A DNA stretch of 64,000 nucleotides from Leeuwenhoekiella palythoae (lineage in GTDB: Bacteria > Bacteroidota > Bacteroidia > Flavobacteriales > Flavobacteriaceae). Made by a program: the position numbers and the translations under genes. The stretch is from contig NZ_FQXT01000004.1 of NCBI RefSeq assembly GCF_900130045.1, positions 389,276-453,275 of the forward strand, given 5' to 3'. Shown piece by piece: positions 29,421 to 37,427 of this stretch. Position 1 is the first letter of the stretch; each line of letters begins with the position of its first letter. Under the pieces are notes generated by a model. It was given only the letters and a program-made list of their open reading frames with translations, did not search any database and was not told the origin of the DNA.

Positions 29421-31805
29421 CTATTCTTCCTCTAAAATTAATTCAAGTTCTCCTTTACCGGAAAGTATAAAATTATTTTCGTCGGTTGTAACTTGACTCG
29501 AAGAAGAACTACTGCGGAATGACTTTCCGTCTAGTTCTTTAGGCAAAATAAGCTTTAGCGTCCAATCTGATTGCGTTTGCGTGACACGTAATTTTATTTG
29601 GTTATTTGTTTTAGTATAGAAGACCGAAACGGCATTATCGCCAATTTTTACATGTTCCAGAGCGACATCGTTCCAATCTTTGGGCATTTGTGGCTTTATC
29701 GTTATGGTGTGGTTTGCAGCATCAGGAGCGATACCAAAAAACTGCTGCACGATAGGAATCGCAAAGCCATAAATATTCCAGGCCTGGCTGATCATCCCAT
29801 AATCTGGCGAGACTTCGTACATACTGCCCGGAAATGCAAAGCTAAATGAGCGAGTCATACGCTTGATGTAATCTAGCGCAGCATCGGGATTTCCGTAGTT
29901 GTTTTCAGCAATTGCTTGTACGCTTGTGGGCAAGGTCATTACGGCGCCTGTATAACTAAAACTCGAACTGCCTTTAAAAGAACCCTCATCACTTCCTGCG
30001 GAATCGTCACGGTCAATACCCGTCACAAAAACTCCGAAGGGATTTACAAATTGCTCCGCTGTTTTTAATGCTTTTTTTGCTTTTTCGGGAGGAGCGATCC
30101 CCATTTCCATAGGTGTATTTACCACCCAATTATGATACAACACAAAAGGTCGTGCTGCTGCTGAAGGATTATTCTTGATGTAGTCGCGCGTCTCTTTCAA
30201 TTCGGTCACTGCCCAGGGTTTCTCAAGCGTGTCTGCACGTACGATCGCATCTTCAATAAGGTGTAAAGCTTGCGCATCGGTGCCTATAAAATCTGCATAC
30301 GAGTTAAATGCTTCAGACCAGAATTGCGTGTTTATTTGTTCTTTTAGCACGGCTGCCTTCGCCTTATAATTTTCCGCAGTTGCGGTATCCTTTAAAACTT
30401 CAGCGATCTTAGCAGCATCTACTAGTGCGTGTTGCGTATAGCTCGCCACATCAATCATCTCGCTGTCGAGGCCGTGAATTTCCATCATTCCGTAACCGTC
30501 AGGAAACAAATTTTGATCAGTATCTTTTTCGCTCAGTAGCCATTGCATACCTTTTTTGATGGAAGGGTAATAGGTTTCTAAAAACTTTCGGTCGCCATTC
30601 CAGCGATATACTTCCCAGATAAGTGACGCAAACTGTGGGGTTTCATTGATGTTCCCGGGATTAAATACCGCACCATTTGTAGAAACTTCGTGTACAATGC
30701 GGCCGTTGCCATTAGTAGCTTCTGAAAGGCTATCGAGCAGACGAATGCTTGAATATACAGTTTTGGTCTGACCAATGGCCATAAGTCCTTTTAAGGCATA
30801 CTCGCTGTCTACCCCAAACCACCATGGATAATCAGGAATCCCCGCCGAAATACCGGTACCAACCTCCGGCACGCGGCGCACCAGCCAATCGCTATTGTAT
30901 TTTAACCACTCAAAAGCTTGAGCGATAGATTTATCAGGGATACTGAGCTTTGAATGTGAAGCCAATTGCTCGTAGCGCTCTTTTTTAGCTTGAAATAAGT
31001 CGGTTGATCGCGCTTGCATTTTTTTATAGGTCGCCAGTGCTGCAGCTTCCGATTGGTATGAGCCTGCGATGTAATAGGTGAAAACTGTAGTAGAAGCAGC
31101 AGGAAGCTGTAGCGTGTGACTTAAGCTGCTTTGTGTAGTAGCATCCTGAGTTGAGGTCTGTGCCGTCGCAGTAGGTTTTACCGAAGATCCAAAAAGTACG
31201 TACCACGGGTTATTCTGATCTTTTACCTTCCATAGTTTATTTTGCTCGTCAAAAACAGCTTGGTCTTTACTGTCTATCATTCCCGTGCGATCTCCCAGCC
31301 AAGTAGGGCGCAGATCGCTTATTCCGGTGAAATCGAGTTGAACTTTTTTGGCTTCACCGGTATTTTCAAAAGCCAGTTGAATGATGAGCCCTTCGGTATC
31401 ATCGGGTACAAATTGCCAGCGTTGTATGTTGAGGTTTTTTTCAGCCCAAGCGAACTCGTGCATATTGGTAAACGGATAGTTTACAAAGCGATCGGCATTA
31501 TTCAACGTTAAGGTATCGTTTTCGTGTAGTACAGCAAGATCAAAGCCATCCATAAGTTTGATGGGGTGATCCCAGATGCCACCCATTTCGCCTTTAATAT
31601 GCCATCCCAGATCAGGAAAAGAGCCATCTTGATGTCCTACCATATATATGCGATTTCCGGCAGTCACAAAAGGCGAAGCAAGGTATGCTGTCTTTCCGGC
31701 AATGGAAGAGCTTTTTGCAGCAAGACTTTTAAAAGAGGAGGGAGGTGTTGAGGTTTTGGTACAACCTAAAACCAGCATCAACACAGCAATCAGAATAATA
31801 CGCAT
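29421..31805 (-). CDS. Six-hairpin glycosidase, glycogen-debranching-like lipoprotein
   Basis: A 794-residue exported enzyme with lipobox LMLVLGC at about residue 15. An N-terminal beta-sandwich region (to about 270) is followed by an (alpha/alpha)6 barrel of the debranching/GH63/GH15-like type: YPWWFGVDSEYALKGLMAIG, FASLIWEVYRWNGDRKFLETYYPSIKKG, PDGYGMMEIHGLDSEMIDVA. A C-terminal beta domain (VTIKPQMPKDW region) ends the chain. Acidic residues in GVDSEYAL and IHGLDSEM are candidate catalytic residues. It is the first gene of a cluster with the esterase and DJ-1 genes; carbohydrate scavenging is likely. Confidence 0.8.
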   Translation of the reverse strand: MRIILIAVLMLVLGCTKTSTPPSSFKSLAAKSSSIAGKTAYLASPFVTAGNRIYMVGHQDGSFPDLGWHIKGEMGGIWDHPIKLMDGFDLAVLHENDTLTLNNADRFVNYPFTNMHEFAWAEKNLNIQRWQFVPDDTEGLIIQLAFENTGEAKKVQLDFTGISDLRPTWLGDRTGMIDSKDQAVFDEQNKLWKVKDQNNPWYVLFGSSVKPTATAQTSTQDATTQSSLSHTLQLPAASTTVFTYYIAGSYQSEAAALATYKKMQARSTDLFQAKKERYEQLASHSKLSIPDKSIAQAFEWLKYNSDWLVRRVPEVGTGISAGIPDYPWWFGVDSEYALKGLMAIGQTKTVYSSIRLLDSLSEATNGNGRIVHEVSTNGAVFNPGNINETPQFASLIWEVYRWNGDRKFLETYYPSIKKGMQWLLSEKDTDQNLFPDGYGMMEIHGLDSEMIDVASYTQHALVDAAKIAEVLKDTATAENYKAKAAVLKEQINTQFWSEAFNSYADFIGTDAQALHLIEDAIVRADTLEKPWAVTELKETRDYIKNNPSAAARPFVLYHNWVVNTPMEMGIAPPEKAKKALKTAEQFVNPFGVFVTGIDRDDSAGSDEGSFKGSSSFSYTGAVMTLPTSVQAIAENNYGNPDAALDYIKRMTRSFSFAFPGSMYEVSPDYGMISQAWNIYGFAIPIVQQFFGIAPDAANHTITIKPQMPKDWNDVALEHVKIGDNAVSVFYTKTNNQIKLRVTQTQSDWTLKLILPKELDGKSFRSSSSSSQVTTDENNFILSGKGELELILEEE

Positions 31806-32066
31806 AGGGCTAAGTATCTAAAAATTGTAATTGCTAAATATAGGAATTCTTATACAAGTGCCTACGGTGGTGTGCGGGACGGAAAAATTGTAACTGTAAA
31901 AGCGGAGCAGGAATTTTCGCTTCCTTTTTTTGCTGAAAAACAGACTAACAAACAGCGATACATCGGTTTTAAGAGTTCTGAATTTGATCTAAAACAAGTT
32001 GATCCAAAAAAGAAAAACAGCTTAGAGTGGCTTATTTATGTTTATAATATTGCGTTTTACATTCTT
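31806..32066. other. Gene-free stretch left of the cassette array
   Basis: About 260 bp separate the glycosidase start from the first array site. A plus-strand frame is open for more than 100 codons (peptide YTSAYGGVRDGK...), but it has only a GTG start and runs through the array boundary into antisense of the first cassette gene. It may be a remnant of a gene cut by the array or chance. No RNA gene is seen. Confidence 0.4.
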
Positions 32067-32093
32067 GTGCAACGGTTACCATTGTTGTGTGCA
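32067..32093. repeat. Array site A (left end, collapsed)
   Basis: GTGCAAC (32067-32073) is followed after 10 bp by GTTGTGT (32084-32090). The stretch CGGTTACCATTGTTGTG resembles the right half of sites F and H (GGTTATACATTGTTG), so this looks like a half site or a site that has lost its middle. GTTGTGTGCA repeats exactly, inverted, at 32818-32827. Confidence 0.55.
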
Positions 32094-32098
32094 GTTTT

Positions 32099-32803
32099 TT
32101 ATATTCCATTTCTACTTTTCCAATTACTCATTGTTGTCGGATGTTCATTGTCTATTGGATAATTCCGATTTACAAAGTCCAACTGTTTTGGTGTTAGTAA
32201 GACGAACATTCCATCATTTCCGCAATTTATGGGATAAAACTGCTCGTCCGAATTTTGTCTTCTCAATTCAGCGTTCAACATTTCTATAAAATTCACATAG
32301 GCAATTCCCCAATCCAAGTCGGAAAATTGTCCGTCAAATGCGGTGTATTCGATTCCGTTCAATTCAATTGTGTGTTTCCAACTATTTTGGTCTTGTTCGC
32401 TTTTTTCGTTTGCAAATTTTAATTCAAGTCCAAGTTTGTCAAAAGTCGGTTTGACTTGGTTCAAATATTCAGTCAATCCGCCAATCTCGAATAGTTCCTC
32501 GCAGTCTACCCAATGATAGCGATTGTCCATAAAATTCAGAGTTTCACCACGCATTGGTCCTTGAAAGAAATTCAAGTCCGTATAAGCCTTTTGAAAGTCG
32601 GTTTTAACGGTATCCGATTCAGATTCGTTGGTCAGATTGAAATAACCTAATTTTTCCAATTCCGCAACGACTTCTTTTCCGCTTAATTTTTTCTGAATTA
32701 CTTTCTCTGGGTTTGGGTTTTTGATTTTAGAAACCGCATTGTCCTTTTTGTAATTGCAAGCCCAAAAAGAGGAAAGAATTATGATTAGAAAAATATGTTT
32801 CAT
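32099..32803 (-). CDS. Cassette 1: unknown lipoprotein
   Basis: A 234-residue protein. Starting at MKHIFLIIILSSFWAC gives an SPII lipobox with Cys 16; seven upstream codons belong to the cassette boundary and were excluded. The mature chain is charged and has no domain I recognise; motifs include LEKLGYFNLTNESESD and FDGQFSDLDWGIAYVNFIEMLNAEL. The start is 18 bp inside the cassette end. Confidence 0.75.
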   Translation of the reverse strand: MKHIFLIIILSSFWACNYKKDNAVSKIKNPNPEKVIQKKLSGKEVVAELEKLGYFNLTNESESDTVKTDFQKAYTDLNFFQGPMRGETLNFMDNRYHWVDCEELFEIGGLTEYLNQVKPTFDKLGLELKFANEKSEQDQNSWKHTIELNGIEYTAFDGQFSDLDWGIAYVNFIEMLNAELRRQNSDEQFYPINCGNDGMFVLLTPKQLDFVNRNYPIDNEHPTTMSNWKSRNGI

Positions 32804-32820
32804 TGGTTTGGTCAAATTGC

Positions 32821-32966
32821 ACACAACGGTCTAGGCTCTGATTTCGTTGCGGAAAATGTCCGCGAGTCCCGATAGCTATCGGGATTTCACCAGACTTAAA
32901 GATAGTAAAGTTGCCTAAATAAACTTTGTGGATTACCGCAGCAATGAACTATGGCTGGTGTTGTAA
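32821..32966. repeat. Array site B (attC-like)
   Basis: Outer boxes ACACAAC (32821-32827) and GTTGTAA (32960-32966) with inner ACTATGGC near the right end. The middle carries the perfect palindrome TCCCGATAGCTATCGGGA at 32867-32884. Its interior is about 85 percent identical by eye to site D. Confidence 0.7.
32867..32884. repeat. Perfect 18-bp palindrome inside site B
   Basis: TCCCGATAGCTATCGGGA is its own reverse complement. Related copies lie at 34415-34432, 27696-27713 and, degenerate, 27534-27551. Confidence 0.8.
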
Positions 32967-32974
32967 AAAGCCTT

Positions 32975-33361
32975 TTATTTAATAAATTCCGAAATGATAA
33001 ATACCATTGTTATAGTTTCAGCATTAAAGTCGGTTTTATTATCCATATACTTCTTAAATTCCGAAAATTTTAAAATTAGTTTTCCATCTTTTAGTTCATA
33101 ATTTCCTTTTCCTTTAGCACCAGAAACATAACCGATTGTTCCGCGGGTTGGATTTTCATTTTTTTCAGCTTTTCGTTTTTCCTCAATGGTCAAAGGTGAC
33201 CAATTATAATACTTTAGATACTCGAACTCGTTGTTTGCGTTTAAGGAAATGAAAGTAAGTTTGTCTTTATAAATATGCTGTCCAATTTCTAACTTTTCTT
33301 GAGCAGAAAGGCTAAAGGATTTAATTAGAAGTAGAAATATGATTAATGTGCTAAAATTCAT
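32975..33361 (-). CDS. Cassette 2: unknown secreted protein
   Basis: A 128-residue protein with a signal peptide (MNFSTLIIFLLLIKSFSLSAQ). The mature part has beta-rich segments (KLTFISLNANNEFEYLKYY, YELKDGKLILKFSEF) and resembles small exported proteins that sense or bind ligands, but no family is recognised. ATG is 12 bp from the cassette end. Confidence 0.75.
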   Translation of the reverse strand: MNFSTLIIFLLLIKSFSLSAQEKLEIGQHIYKDKLTFISLNANNEFEYLKYYNWSPLTIEEKRKAEKNENPTRGTIGYVSGAKGKGNYELKDGKLILKFSEFKKYMDNKTDFNAETITMVFIISEFIK

Positions 33362-33373
33362 TTCTTGAATGTT

Positions 33374-33479
33374 TTACAACAGTCTTGGGTATGGTTACGT
33401 TCTGATGGTTTTCTGTATTGTTCCGCAACGGATTAAAGATGGTAAATTTTACAGCAATGAGCTATACACGTAGTTAGCC
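33374..33479. repeat. Array site C (attC-like)
   Basis: Outer boxes TTACAAC (33374-33380) and GTTAGCC (33473-33479); inner boxes GGTATGG (33388-33394) and GCTATAC (33461-33467). At 106 bp it is the shortest complete site. The spacing between the two right-hand boxes is 5 bp, as in sites G and I. Confidence 0.7.
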
Positions 33480-33486
33480 TGTTATT

Positions 33487-34362
33487 CTAATTCGGTTTAA
33501 ATATTGCTATTTCGTCTCTAAATTCGGTAGTGATAATAGGCTTTACTCTTTTGCCATCTTTAGAAATAAAATAGATATCGGAATTATTATCGATCGTTTT
33601 GGTAAAAGAGATCCATTTCCCATCTGGTGACCATCGAGGCCATCGGTTGTCATCTTTTCCATTCGTTAAGTTAACCAGATTCAAACCGTCGAATTCCATC
33701 ATCATGATATCGCATTTACCATTGTCACAATGATGAAAGGTTATTAATTCTCCATTAGGTGAATATTCAGGTAGTGCATTAAATCCTTCTAAATCAGTTA
33801 ATCTATTAAGTGACAGATCGGATAATTTTATTTCAAAAATTTCCGCAGTACCAGAATAATTTATTGAATCACTTACTTTAGTCTGAATACTAACTACGAC
33901 CGTTTTTTCATCAGGCGAAAATTTAGCACCAGCTTCATAAAATTCGTTGTTTGTTATGCGTATTTTGGAATTAGTTTCAATATCATATAGATAGAGTTCA
34001 CCTTTTTTGTGATGTTCACTCGATGAAATTATCATTCGTTCATTGTCCTTTGAAACATCGTTAACAGATTGGATTATTGAATCATTAATGATAACTTTAA
34101 TAGACTTATCTAAAACATTTACACTCTTGACCTTTCGTCCAGTTTTTTCATAGCTTGTATAAAAGATTTCCGTACCATCTTTGGACCAAGTTAGGTTGTA
34201 TTCAGTGATATCAGAATTGGTTAAATTAATTATTTCTTTGTTTTCAGAACTTGTAATACAAATATCCAATGTATTGTCTCGGTCAGTTACATACGCTAAA
34301 TCGTAATTTTTACTTTGGCAACCCATTAAAGTCAGTAACATTAAGACTAATAGTATTTTCAT
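33487..34362 (-). CDS. Cassette 3: PD40/TolB-like beta-propeller lipoprotein
   Basis: A 291-residue lipoprotein (LVLMLLTLMGC lipobox). Repeats of the WD40-like PD40 type are visible: LTWSKDGTEIFYTSYE, AKFSPDEKTVVVSIQT, PEYSPNGELITFHHCDNGKCDIMMMEFDG and PRWSPDGKWISFTKTIDNNSDIYFI. This matches the propeller of TolB and peptidase S9-associated proteins without a catalytic domain. It probably binds a partner in the periplasm. ATG lies 6 bp from the cassette end. Confidence 0.82.
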   Translation of the reverse strand: MKILLVLMLLTLMGCQSKNYDLAYVTDRDNTLDICITSSENKEIINLTNSDITEYNLTWSKDGTEIFYTSYEKTGRKVKSVNVLDKSIKVIINDSIIQSVNDVSKDNERMIISSSEHHKKGELYLYDIETNSKIRITNNEFYEAGAKFSPDEKTVVVSIQTKVSDSINYSGTAEIFEIKLSDLSLNRLTDLEGFNALPEYSPNGELITFHHCDNGKCDIMMMEFDGLNLVNLTNGKDDNRWPRWSPDGKWISFTKTIDNNSDIYFISKDGKRVKPIITTEFRDEIAIFKPN

Positions 34363-34368
34363 AAGAAA

Positions 34369-34514
34369 GGTTAACGGGTTTGTGTATAGTTTCTTTGTGG
34401 AAAACGTCTGCGAGTCCCGATAGCGATCGGGATTTCATCAGACTTAAAGATAGTAAAGCTGCCCAAATAAATTGTGAAGATTACCGCAGCAATTAACTAT
34501 GGCCGGTGTTGCCA
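34369..34514. repeat. Array site D (attC-like)
   Basis: Outer boxes GGTTAAC (34369-34375) and GTTGCCA (34508-34514); inner GTATAGTT near the left and AACTATGGC near the right. The middle carries a palindrome at 34415-34432 with one mismatched pair. It is a near copy of site B in its interior but differs at both outer boxes. Confidence 0.7.
34415..34432. repeat. 18-bp near-palindrome inside site D
   Basis: TCCCGATAGCGATCGGGA pairs over seven bases on each side and matches the site B palindrome at 17 of 18 positions. Confidence 0.75.
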
Positions 34515-34524
34515 TACGTACTTT

Positions 34525-35001
34525 TCATACGGTCAATATTCTTTTCCACTTGTCCGATTCCGCAAACTCTTTTACGATTCGATTTCTCTCGGTTAGCAAA
34601 TCAGTCATATATTTTACCAGAAAAATTTTATCTGCTATCTTCCCTAAAATTCCAATGGGTGATTTATAGTCAAAATAGTCGATCATCAAAGTTCCGCCAT
34701 TCAAATCCGTAAAATGATGTTCGTGTTTAAATTTTGAAAATGCTCCGCTAACCATTTCATCGGCAAAGTAATTTGGTCGGTCAAATTCCGTTATTTTAGA
34801 AGTCAGTCGTTGATAAATACCAAAATGTTTAGCACGCCAAGTGACACTTTCATTCAGTGCGATTAATCCGCTTATTTTTCCAGCGATTGCAGTTTCATTT
34901 GTGTGTTCGGTCGATATTTTATGCAAATCTATACTCCGAGAAAGATCAAAAACTATTTCTTTATCAGCTTTAATTTCAGTTCGTAATTCAATTCTCGGCA
35001 T
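34525..35001 (-). CDS. Cassette 4: SRPBCC-family protein
   Basis: A 158-residue SRPBCC/polyketide-cyclase-like protein: MPRIELRTEIKADKEIVFDLSRSIDLH opens the fold and FKHEHHFTDLNGGTLMIDYFDYKSPIGILGKIAD and a long C-terminal helix close it. No signal peptide. The ligand is unknown. The first 10 bases inside each end of this cassette are a perfect inverted pair (GTTGCCATAC). Confidence 0.8.
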   Translation of the reverse strand: MPRIELRTEIKADKEIVFDLSRSIDLHKISTEHTNETAIAGKISGLIALNESVTWRAKHFGIYQRLTSKITEFDRPNYFADEMVSGAFSKFKHEHHFTDLNGGTLMIDYFDYKSPIGILGKIADKIFLVKYMTDLLTERNRIVKEFAESDKWKRILTV

Positions 35002-35017
35002 TCAGTTTCGGTATGTA

Positions 35018-35149
35018 TGGCAACGATCTCGGTTATTGTAAGTTGGCGGATAAATCCGTTAGGATTTGTCCGCCATTTGCTTTCTATTTTGAGATTCTAA
35101 GTTACCGAATTTTGTTCAGCTACAGACTATTTGCGATTAACAGTTGTTT
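35018..35149. repeat. Array site E (atypical)
   Basis: Left outer box TGGCAAC (35018-35024) is followed by a hairpin GGCGGATAAATCC / GGATTTGTCCGCC. The right outer box is either GTTGTTT (35143-35149) or a later GGTGCCT near 35156; the usual inner GCTATAC box is missing. The right half of this site looks rearranged or degenerate. Confidence 0.45.
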
Positions 35150-35160
35150 TCTACTGGTGC

Positions 35161-35673
35161 CTACTCTTCATAAGCTCCTGAAGAATATGTAAGCTCATAA
35201 CTGTGTGTGTAAATCTCAAATACAATTCCAAAAGGATCTTCAACATAACACATTTTATACGGCTTATCATTTGGGTAATATTCTCTTATTGGCATTCTTT
35301 GTTTACCACCAGAAGAAACTATCTTTTCTATTAAATTTTCGATGTGCGGGTCTTGCACACAGAAATGGAATAATCCTGTATTAAAAGGATTGAATTCTGG
35401 AGCTTCTTTTTTTCCATTTGGGAAAGAAAATAATTCAATTCCGATTCCATCTGATGTTGACATATGTGCTATTTCAAATTCCTCCCAACCTTCTCCAAAT
35501 ACATCTATACACATTTGTCCTATAGCAGTTTCTCTTTCTTTTTTAACTTTTGAAGGCTCCATTATCGTGTACCATCCCATCACTTCTGAATAGAACTTGA
35601 CAGCCTCTTTAATATTTGGAACAGTTATACCAATGTGTGAAAATGATCGTGGATAAGTTTCTTCTTTTTTCAT
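35161..35673 (-). CDS. Cassette 5: VOC-superfamily protein (glyoxalase/bleomycin-resistance fold)
   Basis: A 170-residue VOC protein with two beta-alpha-beta-beta-beta modules: FSHIGITVPNIKEAVKFYSEVMGW at the start and TGLFHFCVQDPHIENLIEKI in the second half, ending YVEDPFGIVFEIYTHSYE. Candidate metal ligands are the His of SHIG, His of FHF and the terminal Glu of FEIY. Substrate unknown. It is divergent from an HxlR-type regulator with a strong inverted repeat between them. Confidence 0.85.
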   Translation of the reverse strand: MKKEETYPRSFSHIGITVPNIKEAVKFYSEVMGWYTIMEPSKVKKERETAIGQMCIDVFGEGWEEFEIAHMSTSDGIGIELFSFPNGKKEAPEFNPFNTGLFHFCVQDPHIENLIEKIVSSGGKQRMPIREYYPNDKPYKMCYVEDPFGIVFEIYTHSYELTYSSGAYEE

Positions 35674-35706
35674 ATCTATTTTATTTTTAAGGCTACAAAA
35701 TAAGAA

Positions 35707-35714
35707 TATATTTG
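35707..35714 (+). promoter_or_regulatory. Candidate -7 element facing the HxlR-type gene
   Basis: TATATTTG matches TAnnTTTG, just upstream of the inverted repeat at 35729-35755, 83 bp before the regulator ATG. Repressor binding to the repeat would block transcription from it. Confidence 0.4.
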
Positions 35715-35728
35715 ACTGTTAAACAATA

Positions 35729-35755
35729 AGTTACCTAAATGTGATATAGGTAACT
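35729..35755. promoter_or_regulatory. Perfect 9-bp inverted repeat, likely HxlR operator
   Basis: AGTTACCTA (35729-35737) and TAGGTAACT (35747-35755) are perfect arms around 9 bp, in the 124-bp gap between the divergent VOC and HxlR-type genes. A symmetric site of this kind is what an HxlR dimer would bind. Confidence 0.6.
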
Positions 35756-35797
35756 AAAAGAGTTATTTGTTGTTAATCAGTTATTTATGTTTTTAAA

Positions 35798-36109
35798 ATG
35801 AATAAAATTTATTGTCCTCTTAACTATACGATGAAATTAATTGGTACGAAATGGAAACCTCTTGTTCTATTTCATTTATTAGAAGGACCGGTTCGTTCTG
35901 GAAAACTTCAAAATAAAGTTCCCCATATTTCTAATAAAATGTTTACTCAAACCGTTCGCGAACTTGAAAAGGATAATCTTATTACACGAAAAGTATATCC
36001 GGTAGTTCCTCCAAAAGTGGAATATGAATTAACTGAAAAAGGGAAGTCATTAGAATCTATCTTAAAAAGTTTAGATTCTTGGGGTAAAGAAATGTCTGCT
36101 TTTAGTTAA
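35798..36109 (+). CDS. Cassette 5: HxlR-family transcriptional regulator
   Basis: A 103-residue winged-helix regulator: CPLNYTMKLIGTKWKPLVLFHLLEGPVRSGKLQ, HISNKMFTQTVRELEKDNLITRKVYPVVPPKVEYELTEKG. The conserved Cys at residue 5 sits where redox- and electrophile-sensing members carry their reactive thiol. It is the only plus-strand gene in the array and probably controls the divergent VOC gene and itself. Confidence 0.88.
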   Translation: MNKIYCPLNYTMKLIGTKWKPLVLFHLLEGPVRSGKLQNKVPHISNKMFTQTVRELEKDNLITRKVYPVVPPKVEYELTEKGKSLESILKSLDSWGKEMSAFS

Positions 36110-36121
36110 GCAAAATCTTTA

Positions 36122-36263
36122 TGGCACTTGCAGCTAAAGGTTTTGTATAACCGTCAGTTAAGGATTTAAGGATAATGTTTTAGGTTAAGAACTCACATTA
36201 GCAATTATGAGTGGATTCGGAAGTAGTCGAATCCGCCGTAATAGTGGTTATACATTGTTGCCA
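36122..36263. repeat. Array site F (attC-like, degenerate left end)
   Basis: Inner boxes GTATAACCG (36145-36153) and GGTTATAC (near 36246-36253), right outer box GTTGCCA (36257-36263). At the spacing seen in site H, the left outer box would be AGCTAAA (36132-36138), with AAC changed to AAA; TGGCACT at 36122 is an alternative. The interior is about 85 percent identical to site H. Confidence 0.6.
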
Positions 36264-36274
36264 TTAGTTTTTTA

Positions 36275-36655
36275 TCAGACATCATCATTTAATTCAATCC
36301 AATATCCATTTGGGTCTTGAAAGTAAATCTGTTTAATCCCATCTTTTCGAACATAAACTTTATTCGGAATATCTTTCCAATCAGAAAATTCAATTTTTAA
36401 ATTCTCCAAATTCGATATTGCGTTTTCTAAATCGGGTGTAGATAAAGCAAAATGTACAGCTTTATCAATTTTTATTTCAGAATTCGGACGAGGAATAAGG
36501 TGTAGTTGTTTTCCCTGATTAAGAGATAACCATCTCGTTTTAGAATTAGAAGCGGTATTCTCAATTTCTTCAAGTTGAAGCACTTTCTGGTAAAACTGTA
36601 TAGATTCATTTACATCTTTAACAGAAAGCGCTAAATGATTAAAAGTAAATGTCAT
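36275..36655 (-). CDS. Cassette 6: VOC-superfamily protein
   Basis: A 126-residue single VOC unit: NHLALSVKDVNESIQFYQKVLQLEEIE, then KAVHFALSTPDLENAISNLENLKIEF and YFQDPNGYWIELN. His of NHLAL, His of VHFAL and Glu of WIEL are the likely metal ligands. It is related in fold but not close to the cassette 5 VOC protein. FosA-like activity cannot be inferred. Its start lies 48 bp from the cassette end, further than in other cassettes. Confidence 0.85.
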   Translation of the reverse strand: MTFTFNHLALSVKDVNESIQFYQKVLQLEEIENTASNSKTRWLSLNQGKQLHLIPRPNSEIKIDKAVHFALSTPDLENAISNLENLKIEFSDWKDIPNKVYVRKDGIKQIYFQDPNGYWIELNDDV

Positions 36656-36703
36656 TATTTGTTAGGAGATTGTAGTGGTTAATAAGATTATTTTTTGGCT
36701 TGC

Positions 36704-36832
36704 GTACAACGGTTTTTGTATGGCTCGTTGCGGAAAATCAGCTATGATTTACCACCATAACCGAAAAATAGCAAATTGCAATTAATTCCGATTAAGGAAT
36801 TCAGCAGCAATGAGCTATACACGGTGTTGTGA
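36704..36832. repeat. Array site G (attC-like)
   Basis: Outer boxes GTACAAC (36704-36710) and GTTGTGA (36826-36832); inner boxes GTATGGC (36718-36724) and GCTATAC (36814-36820). Box spacings are 7 bp on the left and 5 bp on the right. It is the clearest example of the four-box layout. Confidence 0.75.
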
Positions 36833-36840
36833 GCAGTATT

Positions 36841-37422
36841 TTATTCACAGTATTTTGTCAGTTTTATAGTTTTCAATGCTCTAAAAAATTCCATTTGAGT
36901 TGAGTCTGACAAATTGTTTCCGTAAAAGCTTAATCTAGTTTTGTTAGAATTCGGTCCACCACCTTTCAAGCTGTCAATATAAATTCCGCTTGCTCCAAAT
37001 CCCTTGTTTTTTGGTTTTATAAATTTAGCTACAAAGCAGTCAATACTGTCTGTTTGGAATTCGTACTTTAAATAATCTTTTGCGTCATATTCAGCGGTTA
37101 GAAAATCCTCAATAACCAAATGCTTTACTTTTTTTAATTGCTTTTTTTGCTTATCGCTAAATTCTTCATATTCGGATTGCTCAAATACCAAGACCTCTGG
37201 GTTTTTAGTCAAATCAGGTGAGTACCAACCCAAATCAAAAATCAGCGTGTCTCCTTTGTCCGTTATCAATCCGCTAACATAGCTGTCAATTCCATTTATT
37301 TCATATTCCGACCAATTTTTCGGAACTGTTATTTCAAACGCTTCGTAGTCAATCGTTTCATAGTCCGACTTTTCACAAGATGAAATCAGAATCAAGATTA
37401 ATATAGATAGCGTTTTTCCCAT
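36841..37422 (-). CDS. Cassette 7: unknown lipoprotein
   Basis: A 193-residue lipoprotein with lipobox ILILISSC (Cys 16). The mature protein has EAFEITVPKNWSEYEINGIDSYVSGLI and a C-terminal STQMEFFRALKTIKL, vaguely like PsbP/DUF-type small exported proteins, but no family is recognised. ATG is 5 bp from the cassette end. Confidence 0.75.
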   Translation of the reverse strand: MGKTLSILILILISSCEKSDYETIDYEAFEITVPKNWSEYEINGIDSYVSGLITDKGDTLIFDLGWYSPDLTKNPEVLVFEQSEYEEFSDKQKKQLKKVKHLVIEDFLTAEYDAKDYLKYEFQTDSIDCFVAKFIKPKNKGFGASGIYIDSLKGGGPNSNKTRLSFYGNNLSDSTQMEFFRALKTIKLTKYCE

Positions 37423-37427
37423 ATTGC

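Noticed and set aside
31872-32162. Plus-strand ORF of 96 codons
   Set aside because: GTG start only, runs across the array boundary and antisense into cassette 1; no recognisable domain.
35730-35736. GTTACCT in the HxlR operator as an extra array box
   Set aside because: It equals the right box of site I but lies in a symmetric operator between divergent genes, with no inner boxes; treated as coincidence.
36275-36655. Fosfomycin-resistance (FosA/FosB) assignment for the cassette 6 VOC protein
   Set aside because: Only generic VOC features are visible; no residues specific to FosA or FosB can be claimed.
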